Assembly: GCA_020912385.1 (NCBI GenBank)
Contig: CP087217.1
Location: 124,001 to 188,000, forward strand
Origin: Neofusicoccum parvum
Lineage: Eukaryota > Ascomycota > Dothideomycetes > Botryosphaeriales > Botryosphaeriaceae
Direction: 5' to 3'
DNA length: 64,000 nucleotides
A model generated the notes under the pieces. The model saw only the letters and a list, made by a program, of their open reading frames with translations. It ran no database searches and had not been told where the DNA came from. A program made the translations under genes and the position numbers. Shown here in pieces: positions 1 through 11,572 of the stretch. Positions within the stretch are counted from its first letter, which is position 1, and each line of letters starts with the position of its first letter.

Positions 1-1326
1 ATGGACGTGTTCACATATACGGGCAGCAAACTCACAGAGGAGGGCGACTTTTATTCTTTGATGTTCCTTGTTATTGCTATCGGAAATCTCGTCGCCTACT
101 TCTGCCTCGGCTGGGTCGCCAACGTTGTCTCCCAAACGATGACCCACTTCTACCGGCGCGTCATCTTCGACACGGTGCTCAAGCAGGATATCCAGTTCTT
201 CGACCGCGCAGAAAACACGACCGGTGCCTTGGCAAGCCGCCTGTCCTCGCAGCCGACTCAGGTTCAAGAGCTCTTCGGCTTCAACCTGGCGACCATCTTC
301 ATCGTCATTGTCAACCTCACGTCCAGCTGCATCCTCGGTTTGGCCATGGGCTGGAAGCTCGGCCTGGTCGTCATCTTCGGCGGCATGCCCCCGCTGGTGT
401 TCGCCGGCTATCTCCGCATGAAGCTGGAGTTCAAGATGAACAACGACACGTCAAAGCGCTTCGCCGACAGCGCGGCGCTGGCTGGAGAGGCTGTCGCCGC
501 CATCCGCACCGTCTCGTCGCTGGCTCTTGAGCGCCGCGTGCTCGACCGCTATCGGGAGAAGGTGGATAAGATCGTCCAGGTCTCGATTCCCTCTATTGTG
601 TACACCATGTTCTGGTTCGCCTTGACCCAGTCGATTGAGTTCTTGGTCCTTGCGCTGGGATTCTGGTACGGCTGCAAGCTGCTCTCAACGGGCGAGTACA
701 CGATGAAACAGTTCTACGTTGTCTTCATGGGTGTCTTTTTCTCTGGCCAGGCTGCGGGCCAATTCTTCTCGTACACAACCAGTATCACAAAAGCTGTCGC
801 TGCAGGCAACTACATTTCCTGGATCCGATCCATCGAACCTATTATTGCCGAAAAGGACAACAACCGCAACATCGGCCCCTCGGATGGCGACCAGACGCTG
901 GCAATGGAGTCTGTCGGCTTCACCTACCCCACCAGACCAGATGCCAAAGTCTTGCGCGGCATCTCGCTGGACGTGAAGCCTGGAGACTTCGTTGCTTTCG
1001 TTGGAGGCAGCGGCTGCGGCAAGAGCACCATGATCGGCCTTCTTGAGCGCTTCTACGACCCGTCGTCCGGCCGCATCCTCCTCGGCGACGACACCGTCTC
1101 GGCGATGAACCCACGCCTCTTCCGGCGCAACATGGCACTCGTCCAGCAGGAGCCCACCCTCTACCAAGGCACCATCCGCGAGAACATCACGCTCGGCCTC
1201 GAGGACACGGGGCCCATCCCGGACGAGCGCATCATGCGGGCGTGCCGCCAAGCCAACGTGCACGAGTTCATCGCGTCGCTGCCCGAGGGCCTGGACACGC
1301 ACACGGGGTCGCGCGGGGTGGCGCTG

Positions 1327-1357
<31 letters not shown>

Positions 1358-1647
1358 CGCGGGCGCTGATCCGCAACCCCAAGATCCTGCTGCTCGACGA
1401 GGCCACGTCGGCGCTGGACACGGAGAGCGAGCGCGTCGTCCAGCAGGCCCTGGGCGACGCCGCGCGCGAGGGCGGCCGCATCACCGTCGCCGTCGCCCAC
1501 CGCCTGAGCACCATCAGGGACGCCACCCGCATCTTCGTCTTCCTGGGCGGCAAGATCGCCGAGCAGGGCAGCCACGCCGAGCTGCTGGCGCTGGGGGGCT
1601 TGTACGCGGAGATGTGCAAGGCGCAGAGCTTGGACCGCGAGGTGTAG
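1..1647 (+). CDS. MDR-type ABC transporter (ABCB), C-terminal half, 5' truncated by window
   Basis: This reads as the second membrane domain and second nucleotide-binding domain of a full P-glycoprotein-like exporter that pumps lipophilic compounds across a membrane using ATP. Residues 1-290 hold hydrophobic segments and the DIQFFD coupling region seen in ABCB proteins. The ATPase domain follows: Walker A GGSGCGKST at about 335, signature LSGGQRQR at about 441, Walker B ILLLDEA at about 462, and the H-loop in VAHRLS. Full fungal transporters have about 1,250-1,350 residues, so the first half must lie upstream. The ATG at base 1 is most likely an internal methionine or a window effect rather than the true start. 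No intron is needed in the visible part. Substrate unknown. Confidence 0.93.
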
Positions 1648-1819
1648 GGGCTGAGACGGGATGGAAGACTAGAGTACCGGGCTTGGGAATGGGGACACGG
1701 CATCATAGAGCAGAAGTCTCCGCTTATCACTAGGAGATTGTAATGGTATCGACTTATTCTTCGCTCCAAAAGATGATTGGAATTCTGCTCTCTGTGCTAA
1801 CTACTAATGTTGAGTGGCT

Positions 1820-2075
1820 CTAGCACAGACCCTGGACTTCTGGCTGTTTCTACGTCAGCATAATGAACGAGTATGCAAGAGTTAGAGTTCCCTACCTTGC
1901 ACTCGGCAATGGCACAAGAGTCGCTGTCCTGGCGGCAGTACTCGCAGTCCTTGCACTGTAGAACGTTAGTAGTGCTCGACTGGTAGTGTTCAACATGCGT
2001 GGAAACACATACAGGCACGGCCATGACGAAGCTGGCGCTTGCCAGGACAACGGAGAAGATGGCGGAGAAACGCAT
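1820..2075 (-). CDS. Small secreted six-cysteine peptide (48-aa precursor)
   Basis: Three exons join into a 48-aa precursor: 2075-2013, 1955-1896 and 1843-1820. Intron 1 (2012-1956, 57 nt) has a GTATGT donor, an ACTAAC branch point and a TACAG acceptor. Intron 2 (1895-1844, 52 nt) has GTAGGG, TGCTGAC and AACAG. Both phases are 0, and exon 3 ends in TAG after seven codons. The first 19 residues form a typical signal peptide (MRFSAIFSVV then a hydrophobic run ending VMA). The mature peptide would be about 29 residues with six cysteines, beginning VPCKDCEYC and ending QGLC, which suggests three disulfides. Such peptides are common as fungal effectors or antimicrobials, but I recognise no family. 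Intron 1 is a multiple of three without a stop, so an unspliced reading gives a longer spurious ORF. Confidence 0.6.
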
Positions 2076-2162
2076 TTCCGAGGTTTGTATCTGATTCGAA
2101 ATGGCAGAAGAGAGCAGCAGACGTGTATTTGTTGATCGATAGCCACGAACAAAGGCCAACCG

Positions 2163-2169
2163 TTATATA
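2163..2169 (-). promoter_or_regulatory. TATA box of the small six-cysteine peptide gene
   Basis: TATATAA on the minus strand, 88 nt upstream of the proposed ATG at 2075. It supports that start rather than the further-upstream in-frame methionine at 2159. Confidence 0.5.
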
Positions 2170-2882
2170 GAAGCCGACCACCGCACACCGCTCCGGTCTC
2201 GCAGGACCGACGGGCCAGTGGCCACCACGCAAGCGCTCCACCGCTCCGCCATGTCCCTACCGTGACGTCCGTCCCCCGTTAATCTGCCTGCGTCTCGTGT
2301 TGGTTGATCGCAGCTGCATGGGGCCGGCGAGTCGGCTGCGTTTGTTTCACATGCCGGCCTGCGAGCGGGAAAACTGGGGTCCCCGCATGCCCGTCGAAAC
2401 GCGTCCTGCTGGGAAGGCTTAGACGCCTTGGTTGCCGTACGGGGTGCCTTTTAAGCGGCAGCGCCCGCCTTGGCTCTCTGGGGCACTGTCTTGGATGTGC
2501 GTGGCCTTCAAGGAGATCGCCTTGTTCTTCTGCTCGCCAATGCTGGAACGCGCAACTTTGGGACTGTCTTGTACGGTTTCCCGGAACACAGATGTGTCGG
2601 AGCAATGGGCATTATGCTGGGGAGATGTTCATGACGCATTTCAGGTTCAGTGTTTACTTAGTTTCCCTGTGAGAAGTTCTCGGTCTGGAGAATCGGCGTT
2701 TGCTGTAGATCTGAATACGAGATGTGGTGCAAAATCATGGCCTTCTCATACGTTCTTGACTCGTGATGCTCATGTGCATGCCAACTGATTACGTATACTA
2801 GGCATTATATGGGGCCTGTTTTTTTTTTCAGGAGGATGATGTCATGTATTGCGAGCTCTGGCACACCCTCTCTTTCCCTGTC

Positions 2883-2925
2883 CTTCATCGCCGGGTGCTT
2901 GCGGCGTGCGGAGGTTGTGATTCGC
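2883..2925 (+). repeat. Dispersed ~42-bp element, copy 1
   Basis: Contains TTGCGGCGTGCGG followed by a GATT-containing end. Over the 27-nt core at 2899-2925 it matches the 38.3-kb copy at 23 positions. The left part aligns with a 2-nt insertion. See the copies at 24085 and 38304. Confidence 0.4.
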
Positions 2926-2984
2926 TATCCCCTTTCCGATTTCCCTCAGTCTTCCAGCCTTGAAAACCCGCCCGCCACCAGCGT

Positions 2985-5069
2985 CTAGATAATATGGACC
3001 ACCGCTGATTCAATTATTGAATCTTTCTGAAATGGAAGCAGATCCTTCTGCTGGATGAATTCTACAACGCCGAGCCGAACGTGGGCACCGTGCACGACTT
3101 CCGATCTTCCAAGAACCAGATAATAATGCTTAGAATCCATACCAGGGTCCATAGGCAAGAGCGAATAGTCGTATTGGGCAATCAGAAGCAGCTCAACACA
3201 TGCGTCAATACGAGAAAAGGGGTTGCTCCAGGTTTCCAAGGGTCTACGCCGCACAGTCTTACAGCCCGGAAAGACTGCAGTCCTGCACTCGCACTCTTCT
3301 AGGGCAGTATCGGGAACGAATTTGCACCCTGATTGATGAGCATCTTTGGACGAAAGAGGACAAAGATTGTACTCTGGCATGCCGTCGGTCGACTTGCTCT
3401 TCAGCCGTGCCACAAGCATACTGGACCGAAGTCTGAGAAAGCCTCCTTTCACCTGCCCGAAGGGGTCTCTGCCGAGCGGGACACATTCACTCTCCAACAG
3501 CTGGAACTTTGGGTATGCACTGTTCTGGCTGTGGCCCGCTTCGAGATATTCCACAGGTCCGGTCAGGGAAGCCCATGACCATGTTGGAGTCCAGTCCCAT
3601 TTCGATAGCGGCGGGGAGAATTCTTCGGCTGGAGTTTTCCTGCGTTTGCTCCACAGGAGGTCTCCCGTCAGCGTCTCTCGCCATAAACCGCATAGGTACG
3701 TGGAACCGGTGGATCGTTGGATCACACGAGCAACTCCTCCAATCGCTGGCAGTTTGTCGCTGGGAAATGATAGGGATCTCGATGTGTAGAGGTTGACGAT
3801 GGATCTCCAAGATTTTAGCCGGTTGGTGCTTGTTCCGAACCAGGAGCAGATGGATTTTGGAAATGGAAAATTGCCGGCCGACGGACAAGGTAGTATAGAG
3901 GTGATGTAAGTCTCGGGCTCATATGTGATTCCGGACCTGCATTCCCACATGATCCCGCTCTTGCGGAAGTGGATGATGCGCATGGAGAGAGCGGTCTCTT
4001 GAAATATCCACCCGCGAGACGAGATGGAATCCTGGTTCTTGCCTTCTTTGAGCTCGTACTCGTCATATCTTTCGACCTTCACTGTCTCAGTAGAACTCAG
4101 GTTGAGCTCAGATAGAGTCCACCCGGGGTCCCGAACAGCAAGAAATGGCACCGTGGTATCCTTGCATGCAGCGGCAGCAATTGTAACGTAGGCCCCCTCA
4201 TAATAGCTGGCCATCTTGGAAGCTTCAATTTCCCAATCTGGGATCTGATCAGTATGATGTAATAGAATGTGGGCGAGGCTTCGTACCTGTCTTGTCATCT
4301 TGGATGATGCATAAAGCATCTATCCAGATGTACTGAAGGTCCAATTTCCGTGCTACGTATATTGCATCCCGTAACACCACAGGTAAGTCGGCATCACGAA
4401 TGCCTTGCTTCATTTGGGAGATGTTCGAGGACAATGTCTTAAAACTCTGACCCTTCGGTCCCCAGCAGTAAGACAAGGCCGCATATGAGAGGTAGTGGTC
4501 AGAGCTCTCATGCAGCCGAATTGCACCATCGTCGATTTTCAGAACGCGCTTTGGCAATCGTGCCCTGTGCGGGGCTGTACACTTCTCGTGCCCACCGGAT
4601 CCCTGTGAGCAAATCTCCAGACATTGTCGGATGAATTCGAAATGGTTCTCGTGGCCAAGATCGGGGTAGAAAGGCTGATTGGATCCCAAGCCGAGTGCTG
4701 GCCAACAAGAAATTCTGCTTTCTACCTCATCGCGTCAACTTGGAAGTGCCGTGTCCTAGAATTTGGCTTACCAGATGCTCTTGAGATATGATAAGAAGAA
4801 TTGCCGTGCTGGAGGTAAAGTGGACGGTCTTCCTCCGTCATCGAAGCCCTGAATTGCTGCTCTGGCTCGCCATCCATTTGGATCACCTGAAGCAAGAGCC
4901 TACAGAAGAGGCAGCCTTGGCTTCCCGTCTCTTTTATCTCCGATATTCGAGATCGAATTTCCAATGGAGCTGCGACATCTCTCATTCCAGGACCCTCGAG
5001 GAATAGCCATTCTGGGTTTTTTCTTTCATACGGCGTGAGATTCTTGCATATCCGGCAAGTATCAGACAT
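2985..5069 (-). CDS. HET-domain (heterokaryon incompatibility-type) protein
   Basis: Three exons (5069-4772, 4697-4287, 4237-2985) give 653 aa. Introns of 74 and 49 nt have GTAAGC and GTACGA donors, and their phases match. The HET domain (PF06985) is spread over exons 2 and 3: YAALSYCWG at about 171, then YIWIDALCIIQDD at about 222, then GAYVTIAAAACKD just after intron 2, and SRGWIFQE further on. The N-terminus carries paired cysteines (CRICKN and GCLFCRLL), as in many fungal HET proteins. HET domains act intracellularly and can trigger cell death when incompatible individuals fuse. No NACHT, WD40 or ankyrin region is attached. The approximately 350 residues after the core look like the usual poorly conserved tail. 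Partner and specificity cannot be told. Confidence 0.92.
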
Positions 5070-5584
5070 GCTTCAAACAAGGAAGGTCATGTGTTTGTTG
5101 TGCTGCAGTTAATAATCAGGTCTCGTAGGGAATCGTTTTAATGTCCAACGTTCGAAAGTTATGGGCTGAGCTGCGCAACCTTTTGAGCCTGTTGCACAAT
5201 CAGGCAGCTGTCCCCGCTATTTCTCAACGTGATGACGTGTTATGCGTGGCCCCCAAAATTGTCTTAAAATCACAAATCAATTTGATAGGTGGACTTCGAC
5301 GTTTGGCGGAACCTCTTACCCCACTTTACCGTTGTCGACACTGCTTTACTCTTTAACATTGGATTAATGTCTTCGGGGCCTACTAATACAATCAACGTTG
5401 TTATTTATTGAATATTGTACCATGAACATTGTATTAATACAGATAATCAAGTGTTGTGCTTCTTGTTCGATTTGACCTTCGACCCTCGAGCATGCGTTGA
5501 TTAGGTTTGGATAAGAATCAAAATCTCAAAACACGCACTTTAGAAGCATTGCGGTCAATTCCACAAGGAAAGCAGCTACCCGCC
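5070..5584. other. Intergenic, 515 nt
   Basis: AT-rich stretch between two minus-strand genes, serving as the HET promoter and the 3' flank of the tannase-like gene. It contains a short inverted repeat (TAATACAAT at 5384, ATTGTATTA at 5428). No gene seen. Confidence 0.6.
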
Positions 5585-7400
5585 TCAGTACAGGGCGGCG
5601 CATTCCCAGCTGTCGGCCTCGTCGACGCTGCCGGTCCCCTTGTACCTGGACTGCTGGGGGTAGGGGCAGACGGGGCGCTGGCGCGACACCTCGACGGGGT
5701 CGGAGTCGTTGGCGAACTTGGAGGCGACGAGGCTGGCGGGCGCGGTGCCGTTCTCGACCCAGGCCATGACTGCCAGCATGGGGTCGTGGAGGGCGTCGCT
5801 GGCCATGCCCGAGGGCGTGGACGTGAACTCGCCGGCCTGCGTGGGGCCGCCGAGGTACCAGGGCGCGTTTTGGTTCGCGGGCGTGCCGGTGCAGTGCCTG
5901 GGGGGAAGGGGGTGAGTTGGCGGGACGCGTGACGAAGGGAGGGAGACTTACTCAAGACCGGGGACGAGGAACAGCTTGTAGAAGTCGTCGATGTCGATGC
6001 CCTGCGGCGCCACCGTCCGGTCGACGTGGTCGTAGTAGTAGATGCTAGCGCCCGGCGCGACGGTGGCGTCGGAGAAGCCGTGCCAGTGGATGAGCTTGCC
6101 GCCGCGGTTGTAGAAGGGCGACAGGTCGAAGTCGTCGGCGGTGGCGTTGCCGGGGTTCGTCTGCTCGGCGTACAGCAGGAAGTTGTAGTCCAGGTCCTGG
6201 TAGGTGAAGTTGCTGAGCCCCATGATGTTCTGCATGTACCACAGCTGCGCGCTGATGCTCGTCGAGGACCCGTCGCCCAGCTGGGAAGAGAACATGGCTT
6301 CGCTGCCGTAGGCGACGTGCGGATAGACGAAGGTCTGGTTCACATCGACCCAGTCGTTGTAGATCTTGTGCAGGGTGTCCATCTGCGGGCTGGTGAGGCA
6401 GCTGGTGGTCGTGTTGCCCTTTCCGCAGGCCAAGGTAAGCGGGTTGAAGTTGCACCCGAGCGGGTCGGAGATGACACTGTCCACCAGGCCATCCTGAGCG
6501 TCGCATTGACGGAGAACCTCATCGCCGATGACGTCGAACATGGCCGCTGAGATGGTGTGAGAAGAGTTCGCGGGCGCGTTGTACGTCGTTTGCTGGCGTG
6601 CTTTGTCAGTAATGCTCGTTTTCGGGATCACCAGTGTGGTGGAGACGGACCTTCAGATTCCAAAGCTGCTGGTGAGTGGTCCACCATGCCGGAGCTCCGG
6701 CCAGAACTCCATCGTAGTCCTCCGGATATGTCTGCAGCTGCTTCAATGCGTGCCGGCCGCCAACAGAGCATCCGGTGAAATAGTTGAAGCTGGACGGAGA
6801 GCCGTACCATGCCTCAATCATCGACTTGGCAACGACAGTGGAGCCATGCACAGCTCGGTAGCCCCAGTCAATGAGAGACTCAGGAGTCACCCACCCGGGA
6901 ACGCCATCCATGCCGGAGTGGCCCGAGTCGGATGACACCGTAGCGAAGCCATATTTCACACCTGCGCCCTGTAATCATAGTCAGCAGCTGCCAGGAATGG
7001 AGCCTTTCACGACTGACCATGTCACGCCAGTTGATGCCGCCACCCGGCGCAGCAGCCCTGTTGAGTGTCAGTGGTGTTCTGTCCGGATTCAAATGTTCAA
7101 GTCTTACATGAGACGTCCGTTCCATTCTTGCGGCAAAAACAAACCAAAGCTATAGTGAGACCCGACCTCAGAAGTGACATTGACCTCGACCGCACAGAAG
7201 CTGGGCAAGTCCGTGGGTAGTTCGGACCCCGAGTCGTCTGGCAGGACTAAAGTGCCATTGGCAGAGTGTGCAGAGGAGAAGGTGACGTTGGCAACCGTGC
7301 CGTTGGCGCTCAGAAAAGACTGGAAGGACTCCGTGCTGCAGTTCAACGCCGAGGCAACCCCGGAGACGGAGAGAGTGCCAATGACCATCTGAAGCTTCAT
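5585..7400 (-). CDS. Secreted tannase / feruloyl esterase family protein
   Basis: Five exons (7400-7108, 7057-7018, 6968-6651, 6592-5952, 5897-5585) give 534 aa with consistent phases. The family (PF07519) cleaves ester bonds of gallic or hydroxycinnamic acids in plant material. A signal peptide occupies about residues 1-19 (MKLQMVIGTL and onward). Family landmarks are present: the oxyanion region GGGINWRDM, the nucleophile Ser in GCSVGG at about 179, an Asp in GFSDATVAP at about 392 and a His-Cys pair in EHCTGT at about 432. This is the CS-D-HC arrangement in which the two cysteines next to Ser and His form a disulfide. The HC pair is assembled across intron 4. The protein is probably exported and active outside the cell. 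Tannin versus feruloyl preference cannot be read from sequence. Confidence 0.93.
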
Positions 7401-8228
7401 CTTGAGGCGAGGTGCGTGCCGGAAACTGGACTGCGGACTCTTTGGGGAAGGATTTGCTATGCTTATGTAGTAGACATCCACCTTCCACCGCTCACCTGCA
7501 TTGGTAAGCAAGGGACCATTTTCTCATCACATTTTCCACAACAGGAAGGAAGTAGACGATGAATTACGACCACAGCGGGTTAAAGACTGCATAGCGGTAG
7601 ATCCACGCGAGGACGCGTAATTTGAATACTCAACATCATACCACTAAGCTAGCCGGGTCGTGTTGAAGTCATCGTCCTGGGGGAAGTTTGTTTGTGCCGT
7701 CGGTCTTGGATGAAAAGTGGCACTCTTCCGGGTACCTGAGAACATGCTGTGGTTCCACATCAAATCGGACTTACGAGGTAGGGGAACGCTTACGATCGGA
7801 GATTTGTGCTCGACGCCCGTTTCATGCACTTCTCCCCTGGGCGAGAAACGATTTTCAGTCGGAAATGTTCGGCATTAACTGTAGGTGCGTCGGCGTTACG
7901 ACCGCGAGCCCCTGTTTATCCCTTTTCGGGTAAGGTTTGGCTATAGAGCGGGCACATAGGGCAGAAATACGCGCCCACCTCCGGAATTCCAGTAAACAGG
8001 GTACCGCGATAAACCTACACATGGAGCACGGATCGTCACGGTTAAAACAAATCTCAGATTAAGTTTATCTTATCTGCGCCCCACCTCTGCTATTATGGCT
8101 AACACTATAACTTCTTGGATTTTCCTCCTACATCGACAACTATTTGGTTGTGCGATGTTTTATGATTTTCCGCGCTACAGAGTCTGCTCTTGAAACGTCT
8201 CTCCAACGCCTAGTGGAAGACAGGGATT
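7401..8228. other. Intergenic, 828 nt
   Basis: Promoter of the tannase-like gene and terminator side of ERG4. Short open frames at 7644-7933 show no domain. No clear TATA box and no RNA gene seen. Confidence 0.55.
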
Positions 8229-9858
8229 TCAAATCACGTACTTCGAGGACGTCAGCATCGTCTCATGCAGCTGTTTAGGGTTGCGAAAGCGCTTACCGGA
8301 ATGAAAAGATACGGCACACGACGCTCATATTCCTTCCAAGCGTCGCCGTACCTCTCACGACACCTCTCAATGTCTCTCTTGGCCCGGTGAACAATCATGA
8401 CGCTGAAGAAGATGGAGTAGAACCACGGGAAAGGCGAGTTGAAGCCGGTGATGAGGCCCCAGGAGAAGGCGAAGAACCAGTCACAGGTGTAGTGGATTTT
8501 GCGGGCCATGCCGTCTGCGGAGGAAAAGCATCAGCAGCCACCTTGTCAGGGAGGAGGATCTGTCAAACCTACACCACCCATCGCACATGATGTTGTCACC
8601 CGTGTTGGTGTGGATGACCTGCGGGTTCTTGACATACTTCCACGGTAGCTGGGGAAATGTCTTCCGGTTGAGTTCGTTGCCACGCTCCATGGCTCTGAAC
8701 ATATTCTTCTGGCTGTTCCCGGTGTCCCACACCCAGTAGGCGAAGAGGTAAGCTGCGAACCAGACAGCCAGGATGCCGCGGTTCCAGCGATACTCGGAGG
8801 GATGGTGGTTGGCGAGGTAAATGGTGCAATGGCAGTAGGTCAGTGGGACGCCAGCCAGGTTCCAGAAAATAAGCATGAAGCCCCATTTCTCATAGTACAT
8901 GTCCCTGGGCCGGGTGTTAATGGGCAGTTTGGAGAAGGCGCGACAGATACCTTACCAGCTTGTGATGATGAGTTCCTCACCCTTTGCGCAAGCGTTCCCG
9001 TACAAGAAGTGGGCCATGAGGATGAAGCAAACCTCGCCCGAGACATAGCCCAACTCTTCGTACTGCTTCAGGGCGGTGCCGAGAGAGAGCAAGAACAGCG
9101 TGTACCACGGGATGCGGACTTCTTGGAACATCTTGAAATCGAGCCAGCCGAACAGGCGCGGGTTAAGCTCAGCACCCATGAAAAAATCATAGATGTGGTT
9201 GCCGGTCATGCGATGCTCGGCGCCACGGGCCAGAGCGGAGATGTATCCCACGAGGGAGATCAGAAAGCCAGTGAGTATGGCGACCGACATCAATGGTCCG
9301 AACTCGTCAATGAGCGTATCCAGCCTGAACAGGCCGGAAAAGTGAAGCGCAAGCGCACTGGCAATGGTGATGTACCACGACCATATTCCGGAGCAGTAGT
9401 AGTCCAGCTGCTTCCCGAGATGCGGGAGGTACTTGCCCTTGCCGTAGACGCCGGGAAGGTACAGGTATCCGACGGCCTCGAGAACCAGGAATGTCCAGTA
9501 GATGGCCCAGGCCTTGGGATGCGGGAAGGCATGCGTGTAGGCCAGACCGGCGATGTGCTTCGCGAAGTCCGCCAAGGACTGGCCCTGAGCGGGCAGCGGA
9601 AGGCGGCCGTTGTAGCAGACCGCGCCAACGAACATGTACCACATCAGGAGAGGGAAACCGATCATCATGGCGCCGACGCCCAGCGGGCCTCCGAACTCGT
9701 ACTCGGCGTGTGAATCAGTGTCTGTGACATCTTCTGCTTGTTTTCCGGTGGGCGGCGTGGCGCTGGGCGCTTTGCGGAGTCTCGGTTTGCTTTGACTGGT
9801 CAGTGTATTGATCTTTGAGCCGCAACAGCAATCATTTGGCGAACCTGGTGGCGGCCAT
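8229..9858 (-). CDS. ERG4: Delta(24(24(1)))-sterol reductase (C-24(28) sterol reductase), last step of ergosterol synthesis
   Basis: Five exons (9858-9845, 9795-8956, 8904-8573, 8514-8297, 8240-8229) give 471 aa, the usual length for fungal Erg4. It is a multi-pass ER membrane enzyme that reduces the C24(28) double bond of ergosta-tetraenol to ergosterol with NADPH. The ERG4/ERG24 family signature is clear: WDTGNSQKN, then [28 protein letters not shown] and [17 protein letters not shown]. The DGWYGM motif is only restored by splicing intron 3. The last exon is 12 nt (Tyr-Val-Ile-stop) after a GATGCTGAC branch point and AAG acceptor, giving the normal ending YLFIPYVI. The 14-nt first exon (MAAT plus two bases) rests on a weaker GTTCGC donor and is the least certain part. 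Confidence 0.93.
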
Positions 9859-10317
9859 GACGATCGAACGCGGATTTGGAGCCGCAGACTCCGGGGAAAT
9901 TCACAGGCGCTTGGCTGCTGCTGGAACATGAGAGCTGAAGCATTGCGGCGGCCGCGGACTTGTACCTGACCACGGACTCCGCGGGGCCCGCGCCGCCCGC
10001 GCTCTCCGTCCGCAGGAATCCTTGCGGCAGCATGGACACAAACCAGCCAATAACGGCGGCAATGCTGCTGGGCGATGGCTCTGCAAATTAAAGTCGCGTC
10101 CTGGCCGTTGTCAGCGCAACTGACATGGGAGCGGTGGTGGTGGACGGAGGACGTACGGGTGGCCTGTGCCGCGCAGCCATGGTCGGCGGGCGAGTGCCAA
10201 TCCGAGAACCGCGCCGCAACACCACTGACCCACTGTGCCAAGCCCCGCAGCCTGGCCACCACGGCAGCCACGGCGGTCTGTCCGTCGCCTCCACTGCCTC
10301 AGAGCCCCCCCGGAGCC
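9859..10317. promoter_or_regulatory. Shared divergent promoter region between ERG4 and the LaeA-like gene, 459 nt
   Basis: GC-rich interval between two divergently transcribed starts. Overlapping open frames on both strands look like compositional artefacts. No TATA box is evident. Confidence 0.5.
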
Positions 10318-11572
10318 ATGTCTCACCACGACGCTGCTGATCGGCCGCCGAACAGCAGCTCGGACGAATCCCTGCTGGGCCGCCATCTGGAGATTGACGT
10401 AAGTGCAGCTGCCGCCTCTCCGAAGCGCCGCTGTCCCAAGCTGAGCCTGCCAGGACTGTGATTCCGCGCTGGGAGACGACGACAGGGACGCTGAATCGTA
10501 GACCCCCTCCTCCAGCATATCTTCTGGCCCAGCCCGGCTGACGTCCCAGCGCCTTCACGTCGGCAGCAAGCCGGGCCACCGACTGGCGCTTCGAGAACGG
10601 CAGACGATACCACGCCTATGACGATGGAGGTCAGCGACCACGGCCCGCCGCAGAATCCCTCGTCGTGCATGCTGATGCGATCCCACAGCGTACAACCTGC
10701 CCAACGACGAGCTGGAGCAGGACCGCCTGGACCTGCAGCACACCATGTGGCGCATGATCCACAGCGGCGCGCTGCACATGTCGCCCGTCCCGGACACCGT
10801 CGGCTCGGTCCTCGACGTCGGCTGCGGCACCGGCGTGTGGACGATCCAGTTCGCGGAGGAGCACCCCAACGCCCACGTCATCGGCACCGACCTCTCGCCC
10901 GTGCAGCCGCACTTCGTGCCGCCGAACTGCGAGTTCCTGGTCGACAACGCCGAGCGCGAGTGGGCCTTCACGCGCCGCTTCGACTTCATCCACGCCCGCA
11001 TGCTGTGCATGGGCATGCACGACTGGCCGCGCTTCTTCCGCCAGTGCTGGGACAACCTCAACCCCGGCGGCTGGCTGGAGCTGCGCGAGATCACCTTCCC
11101 CTGGGGCTCCGCCGACGGCACCGCCGTCACCGACTCGCCCCTGCTGGACTGGTCCGAGAAGGTGCGGCTGGGCGCTGCGAAGGCCGGCATCGACACCACT
11201 GCCTGCGCCTCGTTCGAGGGACACCTCCAGTCCATTGGCTTCGTCCACATCCGGAAGGAGACGCCTTCGTGGCCGCTGGGGCCGTGGCCGCGAGGGAGCA
11301 GGGAGAAGAAGATGGGAGCGTACGCGCTGGAGAACCTGGAAAGCGGGCTGCATGCTGTGTCTTCGGCTGTGTTCAGCCGCTACCTGGACATGTCGACGGA
11401 GAGCATTGAGCTCAGCCTGATGGAGGCGAGGAAGGACCTGCATGACCCGACCAAACATTTCTATGCACCCTTGTAAGTCCCCCTCCACAGCAGAGCTTCG
11501 TGCCAATTTGCTGAAGCGCACAGGTACTTGTACTCCTGTCAGAAGCCGAAGGCAGTGGATCCCGTGGTATAG
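10318..11572 (+). CDS. LaeA-like SAM-dependent methyltransferase
   Basis: Five exons (10318-10398, 10454-10497, 10550-10629, 10689-11472, 11524-11572) give 345 aa. All introns are 51-59 nt with matching phases. The acidic, serine-rich N-terminus leads into FENGRRYHAY and LPNDELEQDRLDLQH, the hallmark of the fungal LaeA/TAM-type methyltransferases. SAM motif I is VLDVGCGTGVW at about 109. GTDLSP and the post-motif region LNPGGWLEL complete a class I fold. LaeA itself is a nuclear regulator of secondary metabolism, but most paralogues, including small-molecule and unassigned methyltransferases, have unknown substrates. This one should be treated as LaeA-like rather than LaeA. The final intron changes the C-terminus to end in DPVV; unspliced reading would stop at 11476. 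Confidence 0.88.

Larger units (their letters stand above)
2076..2984. other. Intergenic, 909 nt
   Basis: It holds the promoter of the six-cysteine peptide gene and the 3' flank of the HET gene. There is a T-run at about 2820 and one copy of a dispersed element at 2883-2925, annotated separately. Open frames at 2279-2788 lack any recognisable domain. Confidence 0.6.

Noticed and set aside
685..1575. Long minus-strand frame opposite the ABC transporter
   Set aside because: Antisense shadow of a GC-rich coding sequence; the plus-strand reading has all ABC motifs.
5384..5436. 9-bp inverted repeat in AT-rich DNA as a terminator or transposon end
   Set aside because: Too short and in AT-rich sequence, where such matches are expected by chance.
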